A stretch of DNA of 22,328 nt, from the NCBI GenBank assembly GCA_035294465.1, contig DATGKW010000066.1, positions 1 to 22,328 on the forward strand. The letters run 5' to 3'. The stretch is from Paraktedonobacter sp035294465 (GTDB lineage Bacteria > Chloroflexota > Ktedonobacteria > Ktedonobacterales > Ktedonobacteraceae). The translations under genes and the position numbers were made by a program. Shown piece after piece: positions 14,271 through 21,937 of the stretch; the first letter of the stretch is position 1; every line of letters starts with the position of its first letter. The notes under the pieces are model-generated. The model had not been told where the DNA came from. It did not search any database and saw only the letters and a program-made list of their open reading frames with translations.

Positions 14271-14840
14271 CTACATCATCTCGCTGACAAGATCTTGAAG
14301 GTCGGCAGCGCGTTTCAAAGCTCGAAACTGCAACACTTTTACGTTAGCCTCGCTCAATCCCAGCTGGATCGCTGTCTCGCGAATCGAGAGATTGAGCAGA
14401 AAACGGCAATTTAGCACCTGGCGATAGTGTTCCGGCAAGGCCAGCAGCAAGCGCCGCACCTGCTCGGTGGGAGCCGGGTTATCCGTGGTCGCCTCACCCT
14501 GAGCCGGGCCTTCCCAGCCGGTATCTAACAGGACATCTAATGAACTGGTCGTGATCCGATAGCGTGCGCGCCAGTAATCGGCGATAGTCGTGCGTGCAAC
14601 CTGGAAAAGCCATTTCTGCACACTTAACGCGCCACGCTCTGTATTGACGCCACGAATCGCCTTCAAGAAAACCTGCGAGGTGAGATCTTCGGCGTCCTCG
14701 CGGTTGCCTACTTTGCTATAGACATACCGATAAACCTGACCGAGATGCTCCTGGTAGAGCGACTGGAGATCTTGCGAGTCCGTTTTTGTCTGCTCTGCTG
14801 CGAGATATACTCCATCTTCGCTCTCACGCAGTGTACCCAC
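14271..14840 (-). CDS. ECF-type RNA polymerase sigma factor
   Basis: 189 residues from GTG 14840. Region 2 spans about 28-96 (LYQEHLGQVYRYVYSKVGN, EDAEDLTSQVFLKAI, VQKWLFQVARTTIADYWR) and region 4 about 126-178 (LLLALPEHYRQVLNCRF, then SIRETAIQLGLSEANVKV). There is no region 3, so it belongs to the ECF group. The GTG at 14840 has AGGGAG 6 nt upstream; a GTG at 14882 would add a basic 14-residue lead but lacks a ribosome site. The next gene, 14 bp on, encodes a Rieske protein where an anti-sigma factor is normally found. Its target promoters are unknown. It is divergent from accC. Confidence 0.92.
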   Translation of the reverse strand: MGTLRESEDGVYLAAEQTKTDSQDLQSLYQEHLGQVYRYVYSKVGNREDAEDLTSQVFLKAIRGVNTERGALSVQKWLFQVARTTIADYWRARYRITTSSLDVLLDTGWEGPAQGEATTDNPAPTEQVRRLLLALPEHYRQVLNCRFLLNLSIRETAIQLGLSEANVKVLQFRALKRAADLQDLVSEMM

Positions 14841-15017
14841 GCGCTGCTCCCTATGCCCTTGAGTTCGTTTCTTTTTTCTCACAAGTTTTTAGAAATACAG
14901 ATCCATAGCTGGCTCTAATCGGTATTACGTCACAGGTTACACCAGACTTTATTGTAGTATATCGATGCAAGCCCTGTTTTTGCCGGCGAACACGCCTGGA
15001 AAGGGCTTTTTGCTGCA

Positions 15018-15037
15018 GGGTTGAGAAGTCTCAACCC
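15018..15037. promoter_or_regulatory. Perfect dyad upstream of the accC promoter (candidate operator)
   Basis: GGGTTGAGA (15018-15026) and TCTCAACCC (15029-15037) are exact inverse repeats with a 2-bp centre. The site ends 23 bp before the -35 box, a place suited to an activator, or to a repressor acting with another site. No second copy was noticed in the window. Confidence 0.55.
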
Positions 15038-15060
15038 AGGTTAAAGAATCTCTTCATTCC

Positions 15061-15089
15061 TGGACCCCTGTCAACCTGCGTGATATAAT
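15061..15089 (+). promoter_or_regulatory. Extended -10 promoter of the accC-fabF-accB operon
   Basis: TGGACC (15061-15066), a 17-bp spacer and perfect TATAAT (15084-15089) with TG one base upstream, so an extended -10. Transcription would begin near 15096, some 50 nt before the ATG. Confidence 0.7.
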
Positions 15090-15145
15090 GGCCTCACTGC
15101 TCCCCCATAAGATCATCGGGAATCAAGCAGGAGGCTTTTATCAAA

Positions 15146-16555
15146 ATGTTTCATAAGATTTTAATTGCTAATCGCGGGGAAATCGCACTGCGTGTCATTC
15201 GGGCGTGTAAGGAAATGGGTATCCGGAGTATTATTGCTCACTCAGAAGCTGATCGGGAATCGCTGCCTGTGCGCGAGGCTGACGAACATATCTGCATCGG
15301 GCCAGGTGCGAGTGGCAAAAGCTATCTAAATATTCCCAATATTATCAGCGCCGCTCTGATCAGCAACGCCGATGCCATCCATCCCGGTTACGGTTTCCTC
15401 TCAGAGAACACCAGTTTCGCCGAAGTCTGCGCGGACGCGCACATTACGTTTATCGGCCCGCCCGCCGATGCCATGCGAATTATGGGCGATAAGGTTGCAG
15501 CACGCAAAACTATGGCTGAGCTGGGCGTGCCTATGCTGCCTGGTACGCCTGTCCTGCGCACGTTGGACGAGGCCATCGAGGCAACGCATCTCATCGGCTT
15601 TCCCCTGATGCTCAAGGCTGCTGCTGGCGGTGGTGGACGCGGTATCCGTCTGGTGGAGCGCGAGCAGGATTTTGAGCGCTCGTTTACGCTTGCACAGAAC
15701 GAGGCCCGCGAGGCTTTCCGCGACGATGGGATCTACCTGGAGCGCTACCTGGCGAAGGCACGCCATATCGAGATCCAGGTGCTGGTCGATAATTTCGGGC
15801 ATGGCGTCCATCTGGGCGAGCGCAATTGCTCGTGCCAGCGTCGCAATCAGAAAGTGCTCGAAGAATCGCCCAGCCCACACTTGCCGCCGGAACTGCGCGC
15901 CGAAATTGGCCAGAAGGCTATCAATGCGGTCGTGCAGGTTGGCTATCGCAACGCTGGCACGCTCGAATTCCTGGTGGACGAGGCGAACCGTTACTATTTC
16001 ATGGAAATGAATACCCGCCTGCAAGTCGAGCACCCGGTCACTGAACTTGTCACCAGTACCGATCTGGTAAAAGAGCAGATTCGTATCGCATCCGGCCTGC
16101 CTCTGAGGCTACAACAGGACAAGATTGAGTTTCGCGGACATGCCATAGAGTGCCGTATCACGGCGGAAGATGCAGACAATGATTTCCGTCCCCAGACAGG
16201 CGTTGTCGAGAAGTATCTGCCGCCCAGCGGCCCTGGAGTGCGCGTTGATAGCCATCTCTATGCTGGCTATGAGGTTCCTCCACACTACGATTCGCTGCTA
16301 GCCAAGCTGATCGTCTGGGACGAGAGCCGTGAAGCAGCGATTATGCGTATGCGACGCGCGCTTGACGAATTCCAGATCGAGGGTCTGGCGACGACTATCC
16401 CGTTCCATAAGCGTTTGCTGCGACATGAGAGGTTTGTCAGCGGAGATACATATACTCGTTTCCTCCAGGATGAAGCGGCATCTTTCTTTCAGTTTCCTCA
16501 AGCGGATCGACGCTCAACCTCTACTGAATCGCCCGCGCCAGGAGGGATTGTCTGA
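15146..16555 (+). CDS. accC: Biotin carboxylase subunit of acetyl-CoA carboxylase
   Basis: Uses ATP and bicarbonate to carboxylate the biotin on BCCP, the first half-reaction of malonyl-CoA synthesis. The 469-residue protein starts MFHKILIANRGEIALRVIR, the classic biotin carboxylase opening. The ATP-grasp glycine loop is KAAAGGGGRGIR (Lys157 onward). The active-site block is MEMNTRLQVEHPVTE with Arg291 and Glu295, and RITAEDADNDFRPQTG lies in the C-terminal subdomain. It is slightly longer than E. coli AccC (449). It has only this domain, so BCCP is separate and is encoded two genes on. It heads an operon with fabF and accB. GGAGG sits about 8 nt before the start region. Propionyl-CoA carboxylase use cannot be ruled out, but pairing with fabF favours fatty-acid synthesis. 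Confidence 0.96.
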   Translation: MFHKILIANRGEIALRVIRACKEMGIRSIIAHSEADRESLPVREADEHICIGPGASGKSYLNIPNIISAALISNADAIHPGYGFLSENTSFAEVCADAHITFIGPPADAMRIMGDKVAARKTMAELGVPMLPGTPVLRTLDEAIEATHLIGFPLMLKAAAGGGGRGIRLVEREQDFERSFTLAQNEAREAFRDDGIYLERYLAKARHIEIQVLVDNFGHGVHLGERNCSCQRRNQKVLEESPSPHLPPELRAEIGQKAINAVVQVGYRNAGTLEFLVDEANRYYFMEMNTRLQVEHPVTELVTSTDLVKEQIRIASGLPLRLQQDKIEFRGHAIECRITAEDADNDFRPQTGVVEKYLPPSGPGVRVDSHLYAGYEVPPHYDSLLAKLIVWDESREAAIMRMRRALDEFQIEGLATTIPFHKRLLRHERFVSGDTYTRFLQDEAASFFQFPQADRRSTSTESPAPGGIV

Positions 16556-16635
16556 AGAAAGGCCAAAAAGGTCAGGCGACTTTGTGTGAGGAAGTTAGGC
16601 AGGTACATACTTCATCCAGGTGTGTGCCGCGAGCA

Positions 16636-16653
16636 TGACCAGGAAACTGGTCA
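16636..16653 (+). promoter_or_regulatory. GAAA-tetraloop hairpin just before the fabF ribosome site
   Basis: TGACCAG (16636-16642), GAAA, CTGGTCA (16647-16653): a 7-bp stem with a GNRA loop, ending 7 nt before GGAGGT (16661-16666). It may shape translation or protect the processed fabF-accB message. Confidence 0.4.
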
Positions 16654-16673
16654 CTCTACGGGAGGTAACGTTT

Positions 16674-17912
16674 ATGTCTCGTGTAGTTGTGACAGGGTTG
16701 GGTTTGATTACGTCTCTGGGTAACGATCTAGCCACCAATTGGGAGGCCCTTATCCGGGGAAAATCTGGCGTGAGTGAGATTACTGCCTACGATACCAGCG
16801 CGCACCGCGTGCATATCGGGGCCGAAGTAAAAAATTTTGATCCGTCGCCCTACATGGATCGCAAGGAGGTACGCCGCAACGATCCTTATGAACAAATGGC
16901 GATTGCCACAACCAGGCAGGCCCTTGACCAGGCCGGGTTACGCATCACTGAGGAAAATGCCGATGATATCGGCGTTTATATCGGCAGTGGTATCGGTGGG
17001 CTGAGCACCTTGCATGAACAGTTCCGCATTCTTTACGAAAGCGGTCCAGATCGTATCAGCCCGTTTTTTATTAATATGATGATCGTCGATGGCGCTCCGG
17101 GCATTGTCTCGATCCTGACTGGAGCGCGCGGCCCCAACTGGGCAGCCGTTTCAGCTTGCGCAACCAGCGCTAACACCATCGGCGAAGCCTGGGAGACCAT
17201 CCGGCGCGGCGATGCTAAAGCCATGATTGCCGGAGGATCGGAGAAGGCCATCACGCCTATTGCTATGGCTGCGTTTGACAATATGAAGGCCCTCTCGCGC
17301 CGGAATGAGGATCCCCAGGGTGCCAGCCGCCCTTTCGATGCTACTCGCGACGGCTTCGTAATGGGCGAGGGATCTGCCATGCTTATCCTGGAAGATCTGG
17401 AGTTCGCTCAAGCACGTGGAGCGAAAATCCTGGCCGAGCTAGCTGGCTACGGCTGCACGGCAGATGCATATCATGTTACAGCTCCGGCTCCCGGTGGCTC
17501 CGGTCTGGTACGCGCTATGCAGATGGCCCTGCGCAAGGCCGGCCTGCGCCCCGATCAAGTCGATTATATTAACGCTCACGGCACGTCGACGCCGCCCAAC
17601 GATGGCCACGAGACACAGGCCATCAAAACCTGCTTTGGCGATCATGCTTACAAGGTTGCTGTCAGCTCAACCAAGTCGATGACAGGGCACACGCTAGGGG
17701 CCGCTGGCGCGGTCGAGAGCGTAATCTCGATCATGGCTATTCAGACGGGGATCATTCCGCCGACGATCAACTTGCACCATCCCGATCCCGAATGCGACCT
17801 GGATTATGTGCCAAATGAGGCCCGCCAGGCTACCGTCAATGTCGCCATGTCCAATTCTATGGGCTTTGGTGGCCACAACACTTGCCTGGTATTCAAGCGT
17901 TACGAAGAGTAG
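16674..17912 (+). CDS. fabF: Beta-ketoacyl-ACP synthase II
   Basis: Condenses malonyl-ACP with acyl-ACP in chain elongation of type II fatty-acid synthesis. The 412-residue product is the size of E. coli FabF (413). The catalytic triad is Cys162 (VSACATSAN), His302 (NAHGTSTPPND) and His339 (STKSMTGHTLGAAGA), one below the E. coli numbers. Two His mark it as KAS I/II, and the FNNMK-like DNMKALSRRNEDP segment and GMGFGGHN-like end (SNSMGFGGHNTCLVF) fit KAS II. The start at 16674 is set by GGAGGT 7 nt upstream and by alignment; the frame extends another 18 codons upstream without support. It sits between accC and accB, an uncommon insertion. Confidence 0.96.
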   Translation: MSRVVVTGLGLITSLGNDLATNWEALIRGKSGVSEITAYDTSAHRVHIGAEVKNFDPSPYMDRKEVRRNDPYEQMAIATTRQALDQAGLRITEENADDIGVYIGSGIGGLSTLHEQFRILYESGPDRISPFFINMMIVDGAPGIVSILTGARGPNWAAVSACATSANTIGEAWETIRRGDAKAMIAGGSEKAITPIAMAAFDNMKALSRRNEDPQGASRPFDATRDGFVMGEGSAMLILEDLEFAQARGAKILAELAGYGCTADAYHVTAPAPGGSGLVRAMQMALRKAGLRPDQVDYINAHGTSTPPNDGHETQAIKTCFGDHAYKVAVSSTKSMTGHTLGAAGAVESVISIMAIQTGIIPPTINLHHPDPECDLDYVPNEARQATVNVAMSNSMGFGGHNTCLVFKRYEE

Positions 17913-17921
17913 GTAGTTAAG

Positions 17922-18389
17922 ATGGATATACACGAGCACGAAATACCATGGGTCAGACGCATCGAGGAATTGATCGAAACGCTCGACGGTAGCACCATTG
18001 GCGAACTGGAATTGCGCGAGGCGGGCACCGAGATTATTATCCGGCGTCGCCCGGACATGATGCTGGTCTCTGCGCCCGCGCAGGTAATCGATGCCGCACC
18101 GCCGCTGATGCCTGGCAAGGCCAGTACGCCTGCCAGGCGCGAGGATCATAGCCAGCCGATAACCGCGCCCCTGACCGGCGTTTATTATTCGGCCCCCTCA
18201 CCGGCGCAGCCGTCCTTTGTCAACCCTGGCGACATCATCCAGGTTGGCCAGGTCGTCGCGCTCATCGAGGCTATGAAAGTCTTCAACGAGGTTCAGTCTG
18301 AAATAGCCGGACGCGTCGTCGCCCTCGTCGCCGAAAACGGCGAGGTCGTACAAAAAGGTGATCCCCTGCTCAAAGTAGAACCTTTATAA
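17922..18389 (+). CDS. accB: Biotin carboxyl carrier protein of acetyl-CoA carboxylase
   Basis: Carries carboxybiotin between AccC and the carboxyltransferase. It is 155 residues, the normal BCCP size. An N-terminal helical part (IEELIETLDGSTIGELELRE) is joined by a Pro/Ala linker (about 52-78) to a biotinyl domain (80-155). The biotinylated lysine is Lys119 in IEAMKVFNEV. A thumb-like stretch (YYSAPSPAQPSFVNPGD, 88-104) is typical of AccB proteins. It starts 9 bp after the fabF stop; the preceding bases (GAGTAGGTAG) give only a fair ribosome site, suggesting coupling to fabF. It is the last gene before the terminator at 18493. The carboxyltransferase genes (accA, accD) are not in the window. 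Confidence 0.96.
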   Translation: MDIHEHEIPWVRRIEELIETLDGSTIGELELREAGTEIIIRRRPDMMLVSAPAQVIDAAPPLMPGKASTPARREDHSQPITAPLTGVYYSAPSPAQPSFVNPGDIIQVGQVVALIEAMKVFNEVQSEIAGRVVALVAENGEVVQKGDPLLKVEPL

Positions 18390-18492
18390 TATCTGGTTTT
18401 TTCCTGTTCAGGAGGTTCTATCCAGTCTCCTACTGCGTGAAGTAGAACAGAGGGGTGTGTGACTCATCATGACTTCAGTTGGGTAAGTAAAG

Positions 18493-18535
18493 AAAAGCGT
18501 CTCAAGTCAGCATACAGGCCACTTGAGACGCTTTT
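18493..18535. terminator. Bidirectional rho-independent terminator between accB and sat
   Basis: The arms AAAAGCGTCTCAAGT (18493-18507) and ACTTGAGACGCTTTT (18521-18535) are perfect over 15 bp with a 13-nt loop. The A/T ends provide a T run in both directions, so it can end accC-fabF-accB on the plus strand and sat on the minus strand. Confidence 0.9.
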
Positions 18536-18572
18536 CAAATCCATTCAGTATAAGTGAGAACGGGAGGACAGG

Positions 18573-19739
18573 TCACGCGCTAATCGTTTGCATGGCCTCG
18601 ATCAGCACCTGTGCCACCTCGGGACGTGAGAACTCGCGCGGGGGCATCTGGCCTGCCCTCAACATCTGACGCACTCTGGTCCCGCTGAGCGTTACGTGCT
18701 GCTCCGCGTCGTGCGGGCAGGTCTTGGACGAGGCCATCGAATCGCAGGCGCGGCAGAAGAAGGTATGCTCGAAGAAGAGGGGCGTAATGCCAAGCTGGCC
18801 AGGATCAAACTCTGAGAAGATCCGCTGAGCATCGTAGGTGCCATAGTAGTTCCCCACGCCCGCGTGATCGCGCCCCACAATGAAATGCGAACACCCATAG
18901 TTCTTACGCATCAGCGCGTGAAAGATCGCCTCGCGTGGACCCGCGTAGCGCATCGCGGCGGGCAGCACGCCCAGGATTACGCGCTGCTGCGGATAATAGT
19001 TCTCCAGCAGCACCTCGTAGCAGCGCATGCGTACATCGGCGGGGATATCATCGTCTTTGGTCGCGCCCACCAATGGTTGCAGATAAAGGCCGTCCACCAC
19101 TTCGAGCGCGCACTTTTGAATGTATTCGTGGGCACGATGAACAGGATTGCGTGTCTGAAAGCCCACCACGCGTTTCCAGCCACGCTGCGCAAAGAGCTGC
19201 CGCGACTGCGTAGGCGTGTAGCGATAATTCGCGAAGCGCTGTTCCGGCAGCGTCACCACGCGCACCGGCCCGCCCAGCAGAACCTCACCCTGCTGATAGA
19301 GCACCTTCACGCCGGGATGCTGCTCCTCCTCGGTGCGATAAACCTGCCGCGCCTCCAGGTGCTTGTCATACGTATATTTCTCCTCCACCGTCAGGACCGC
19401 CAGCACCTGATCCTGCTCATCGACCAGGGCCACGCGCGCTCCCTCTTTTACCTGAGCGGCCTGTTCGGAAGTAACTGCGAAGGTGATGGGAATGGACCAG
19501 GGCAGCCCGTTGCTCAAATGCATCTCGTTGACTACTCCCAGGTAATCGGCGCGGCCCAAAAACCCTTTGAGCGGGCTATAGGCGCCGACCGCCAGCATTT
19601 CTAGGTCTGCTTTCACGCGCGCTGGCACAGAAAAACGCTGGAGGCCCCGCGCCTCCTCTTGCAAACGGACCTGCTCCTCTGCCGGGGCCAGGTTGACAAC
19701 CAGGGTCCCGCCATGAGGGGCAATTAATGCGTCTGTCAT
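18573..19739 (-). CDS. sat: Sulfate adenylyltransferase (ATP sulfurylase)
   Basis: Makes adenosine 5'-phosphosulfate from ATP and sulfate, the first step of sulfate assimilation; of the monomer-type Sat family, not CysDN. 388 residues. The active-site block is QTRNPVHRAH (195-204), followed by the GATKDDDIP loop and GRDHAGVG (290-297). A zinc site is formed by Cys329, Cys332, Cys341 and His343 (CRACDSMASSKTCPH), as in bacterial/archaeal Sat. There is no C-terminal APS kinase domain, and no APS kinase or reductase gene is adjacent. The ATG at 19739 is chosen (GAGGA upstream); a TTG at 19760 would add seven residues. It lies 29 bp after a possible 53-codon gene and ends at the terminator shared with accB. 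Confidence 0.95.
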   Translation of the reverse strand: MTDALIAPHGGTLVVNLAPAEEQVRLQEEARGLQRFSVPARVKADLEMLAVGAYSPLKGFLGRADYLGVVNEMHLSNGLPWSIPITFAVTSEQAAQVKEGARVALVDEQDQVLAVLTVEEKYTYDKHLEARQVYRTEEEQHPGVKVLYQQGEVLLGGPVRVVTLPEQRFANYRYTPTQSRQLFAQRGWKRVVGFQTRNPVHRAHEYIQKCALEVVDGLYLQPLVGATKDDDIPADVRMRCYEVLLENYYPQQRVILGVLPAAMRYAGPREAIFHALMRKNYGCSHFIVGRDHAGVGNYYGTYDAQRIFSEFDPGQLGITPLFFEHTFFCRACDSMASSKTCPHDAEQHVTLSGTRVRQMLRAGQMPPREFSRPEVAQVLIEAMQTISA

Positions 19740-19768
19740 CTGTTCTGTTTTCCTCTTCAATATGCTCT

Positions 19769-19930
19769 CTATAAAAGAAATGGCTCGTTTCTCAATTTAA
19801 GCCATTCAATCTTGCTGAACAAGTTTAGCAGCCACAAATATTCCGGGTTTCGGCAAAGGTAGCCCATTGTGGTCAGGTGGGTTAGCGTTGCTCGAACATG
19901 TTGCAATAGCCACTCTTTCTCTGATAACAT
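19769..19930 (-). CDS. Possible small protein upstream of sat (53 aa)
   Basis: ATG 19930 is preceded by GAGGA with 8 nt spacing, and the frame runs 53 codons to TAG 29 bp before sat. The product (MLSEKEWLLQHVRATLTHL at the start, LLNLFSKIEWLKLRNEPFLL at the end) is amphipathic with no motif I recognise. It could be a short coupled protein, a leader peptide controlling sat, or chance. The frame also continues upstream to an ATG at 20020, without a ribosome site. Confidence 0.45.
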   Translation of the reverse strand: MLSEKEWLLQHVRATLTHLTTMGYLCRNPEYLWLLNLFSKIEWLKLRNEPFLL

Positions 19931-20154
19931 AGCGCGTTCCTCTCGGAAACCGCTTCTGGAGCAACAGCGTCTTTTCTCTCTCAAATTGTTAAGAAACCTC
20001 AACCATGGTGAAGAAAGCATAACTGGTTTGAAAGGGGAGTAATGGCAGTATTCTCCACCAGTTGCTATTTATAATTCTTTTGCATCTATTTATATAGTCA
20101 GGTATTTTTACTGATTAATTTGTTTTATCGTTTTTTAAAGGAAGGATGAACACC

Positions 20155-21879
20155 ATGAAAACGCTGTGGCGCCACCTAGCCTTTTTCACGCTGGCGGCCC
20201 TTGTGGCGATGGCACTGGTATGCGGTACTGAGTTGGGAAAAAGCGCAACCGCCCATGCAACGAGCGAACCAACCATTACGCTATCCGCGAGTACCGTAAA
20301 AGCAGGTCACGCTTTTACTCTGACGGGCCAGGGATTTGCTCCCGATGAGTATCTTTCGATTACCTTTAGTTTTGATCCTGGGAATGCTGTAGGTTTAGTC
20401 GGCTGTAACGAGAGCGGGCTCTGTGTCGGGCCGGCCTATGTACCCAGCAGCGATGTGGTAGAAGGCCACTATACTGTTACAGCCACCGGTACAGAAAGTG
20501 GACTTATGGCCCAGGCTCCCATTCGCGTGACACCAGGCATAAGCGTAGCCATCCAAGGAACAAGTGGGGCCAAGCCGGAAGGTGGTCCCGGTACGCCTCT
20601 GAGGCTGAGTGGAGATGGCTTTCTCGCTAACGAAACAGTCGCGGTCTATTGGGGATCAGCTCCCTCAGGAATTTTAGAGGGGACCACGACGATCGATGCC
20701 CAGGGCAATCTGAGCTTCAATTTTGACGCACCTACAGGAATTACTCCTGGATCTTACCGAATCAGTGTGGCTCGCACGAGTCGGCCAGTGACAGTAACGA
20801 CCACATTCGCTATTGTCAAGCCAAAGGCGTATGTACCCTCGAAGTTTTTCGGCCCAGGTGGGATGTTCTTTAGTTATGTAGGATTTCAGTCGGGTGAGGT
20901 TGTTAATGCCTTCTGGGGAACAAATGCAAACACCCAGGAAGTGTACACCGGGCACGCAGGTTCCGATGGAGGCAGCGACTCCTTACAATTCATGTCCATT
21001 CCTCTTGTTCCGAACGGGACATATACGCTGACCTTCGTCGGAGAAAGCAGCGGCATCAGCCTCAGTTATCCTGTTGCTATTGTCCCGGGACTCGTCTTGA
21101 ATCCAAATGCCTCCAATCCCGGCAACACGATTGCCGTCAATGGCTATGGCTATTCTGCCAATGAAATGGTGAGTGTTTTCTTCCAAACCCCCAGCAATGG
21201 GGTCGTTACCGCGACGACCGATGCGACAGGCAGCTTCACGGCCCTGTTACCCCTACCCGATACGTTTAACCCTCAAACAACCTACGATTACACTGTCTAT
21301 GCAAAGAATACAGCAAAGACAGAGACGGCGAAGGCGGCGTTCTCTTTCTTACCAATTCAACTCTATATGGGCTCGCCGGTCCAGTATGGGGACTCTACAA
21401 ACCTTCAGGGCCAGGGCTTCTTGAGCAATGAGACAGTGAATATCTACTGGAATTACCAACAAGCAGGACAAATTCTCGTTGGAACGGTGACCGCCGCCAC
21501 CGATGGCACGTTTTCTCTGAATGTTACCGTGCCGAGTGACCCCGCGGCAAGTCAAGGCCAGGTCAATGTGGCAGCCATTGGTCAGACGAGCCAGTTGGTT
21601 GCCACCACTACCATTCAGGAGACAAATGTGCTGCTCCTGGCTCCTCCAAGTGGGAATACCGGCACGAGCGTGCAAGCCACCTCAGGGGGCTTTGCGCCTG
21701 GAGAAACAGTTACGCTTACATTTAATAGCACAGTCGTAGCAACGACTATGGCTGATGAAACTGGCGCGATCAATGTGACTTTCACCGTGCCCACAATCGC
21801 TCCGGGATATTACACTGTTGTGGCAACAGGTACAACCAGCCAGGTGACAAACAGTAGTGTTTATGGAGTCCTTGGCTAA
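20155..21879 (+). CDS. Secreted protein of six Ig-like repeats
   Basis: 574 residues. A signal peptide (MKTLWRH, hydrophobic 8-23) probably ends after ATAHA at residue 35. The rest is six repeats of about 85-95 residues, each with a G(x)GF-type turn, an (N)ETV(x)(I/V)YW-like strand, a DxxGxFS-like strand and a closing P(x)GxY(x)(V/I) strand. Examples are LTGQGFAPDEYLSITF, LSGDGFLANETVAVYW, LQGQGFLSNETVNIYW and SGGFAPGETVTLTF. This pattern resembles bacterial Ig/IPT-like folds used in adhesion or as stalks. There is no LPXTG, membrane tail or catalytic motif, so it is likely released or non-covalently bound. The ATG at 20155 has AAGGAAGG 9 nt upstream; the ATG at 20146 is too close to that site. 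A 15-bp hairpin follows. Confidence 0.88.
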   Translation: MKTLWRHLAFFTLAALVAMALVCGTELGKSATAHATSEPTITLSASTVKAGHAFTLTGQGFAPDEYLSITFSFDPGNAVGLVGCNESGLCVGPAYVPSSDVVEGHYTVTATGTESGLMAQAPIRVTPGISVAIQGTSGAKPEGGPGTPLRLSGDGFLANETVAVYWGSAPSGILEGTTTIDAQGNLSFNFDAPTGITPGSYRISVARTSRPVTVTTTFAIVKPKAYVPSKFFGPGGMFFSYVGFQSGEVVNAFWGTNANTQEVYTGHAGSDGGSDSLQFMSIPLVPNGTYTLTFVGESSGISLSYPVAIVPGLVLNPNASNPGNTIAVNGYGYSANEMVSVFFQTPSNGVVTATTDATGSFTALLPLPDTFNPQTTYDYTVYAKNTAKTETAKAAFSFLPIQLYMGSPVQYGDSTNLQGQGFLSNETVNIYWNYQQAGQILVGTVTAATDGTFSLNVTVPSDPAASQGQVNVAAIGQTSQLVATTTIQETNVLLLAPPSGNTGTSVQATSGGFAPGETVTLTFNSTVVATTMADETGAINVTFTVPTIAPGYYTVVATGTTSQVTNSSVYGVLG

Positions 21880-21904
21880 TCCGCTCATCACTCAATACGA
21901 AGCA

Positions 21905-21937
21905 ATAGCCCATTTCACCGCTGGTGAAATGGGCTAT
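21905..21937. terminator. 15-bp hairpin after the Ig-like repeat gene
   Basis: ATAGCCCATTTCACC (21905-21919), loop GCT, GGTGAAATGGGCTAT (21923-21937): perfect 15-bp arms starting 26 bp past the stop codon. No T run follows, so it is an imperfect intrinsic terminator or an mRNA-end structure. Confidence 0.6.

Larger units (their letters stand above)
14841..15145. other. Divergent control region between the ECF sigma gene and accC
   Basis: About 300 bp. It contains a perfect 9-bp-arm dyad (15018-15037), a weaker inverted pair AAGCCCT/AGGGCTT (14969-14975 and 15002-15008), the accC promoter (15061-15089), and a possible alternative start for the sigma gene (GTG 14882). I could not fix the sigma-gene promoter. 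Confidence 0.5.

Noticed and set aside
14920..14955. TGTAACC-like ECF promoter motif on the minus strand before the sigma gene (autoregulation)
   Set aside because: Only a -35-like word is present; I could not find a convincing paired -10 at a fixed distance.
14969..15008. AAGCCCT/AGGGCTT pair followed by TTTTT as a terminator
   Set aside because: The stem is 7 bp around a 26-nt loop and no plus-strand gene leads into it.
20062..20098. TATAAT and TATAGT words before the Ig-repeat gene as its promoter
   Set aside because: The region is very AT-rich and no -35 box lies at 16-18 bp from either word.
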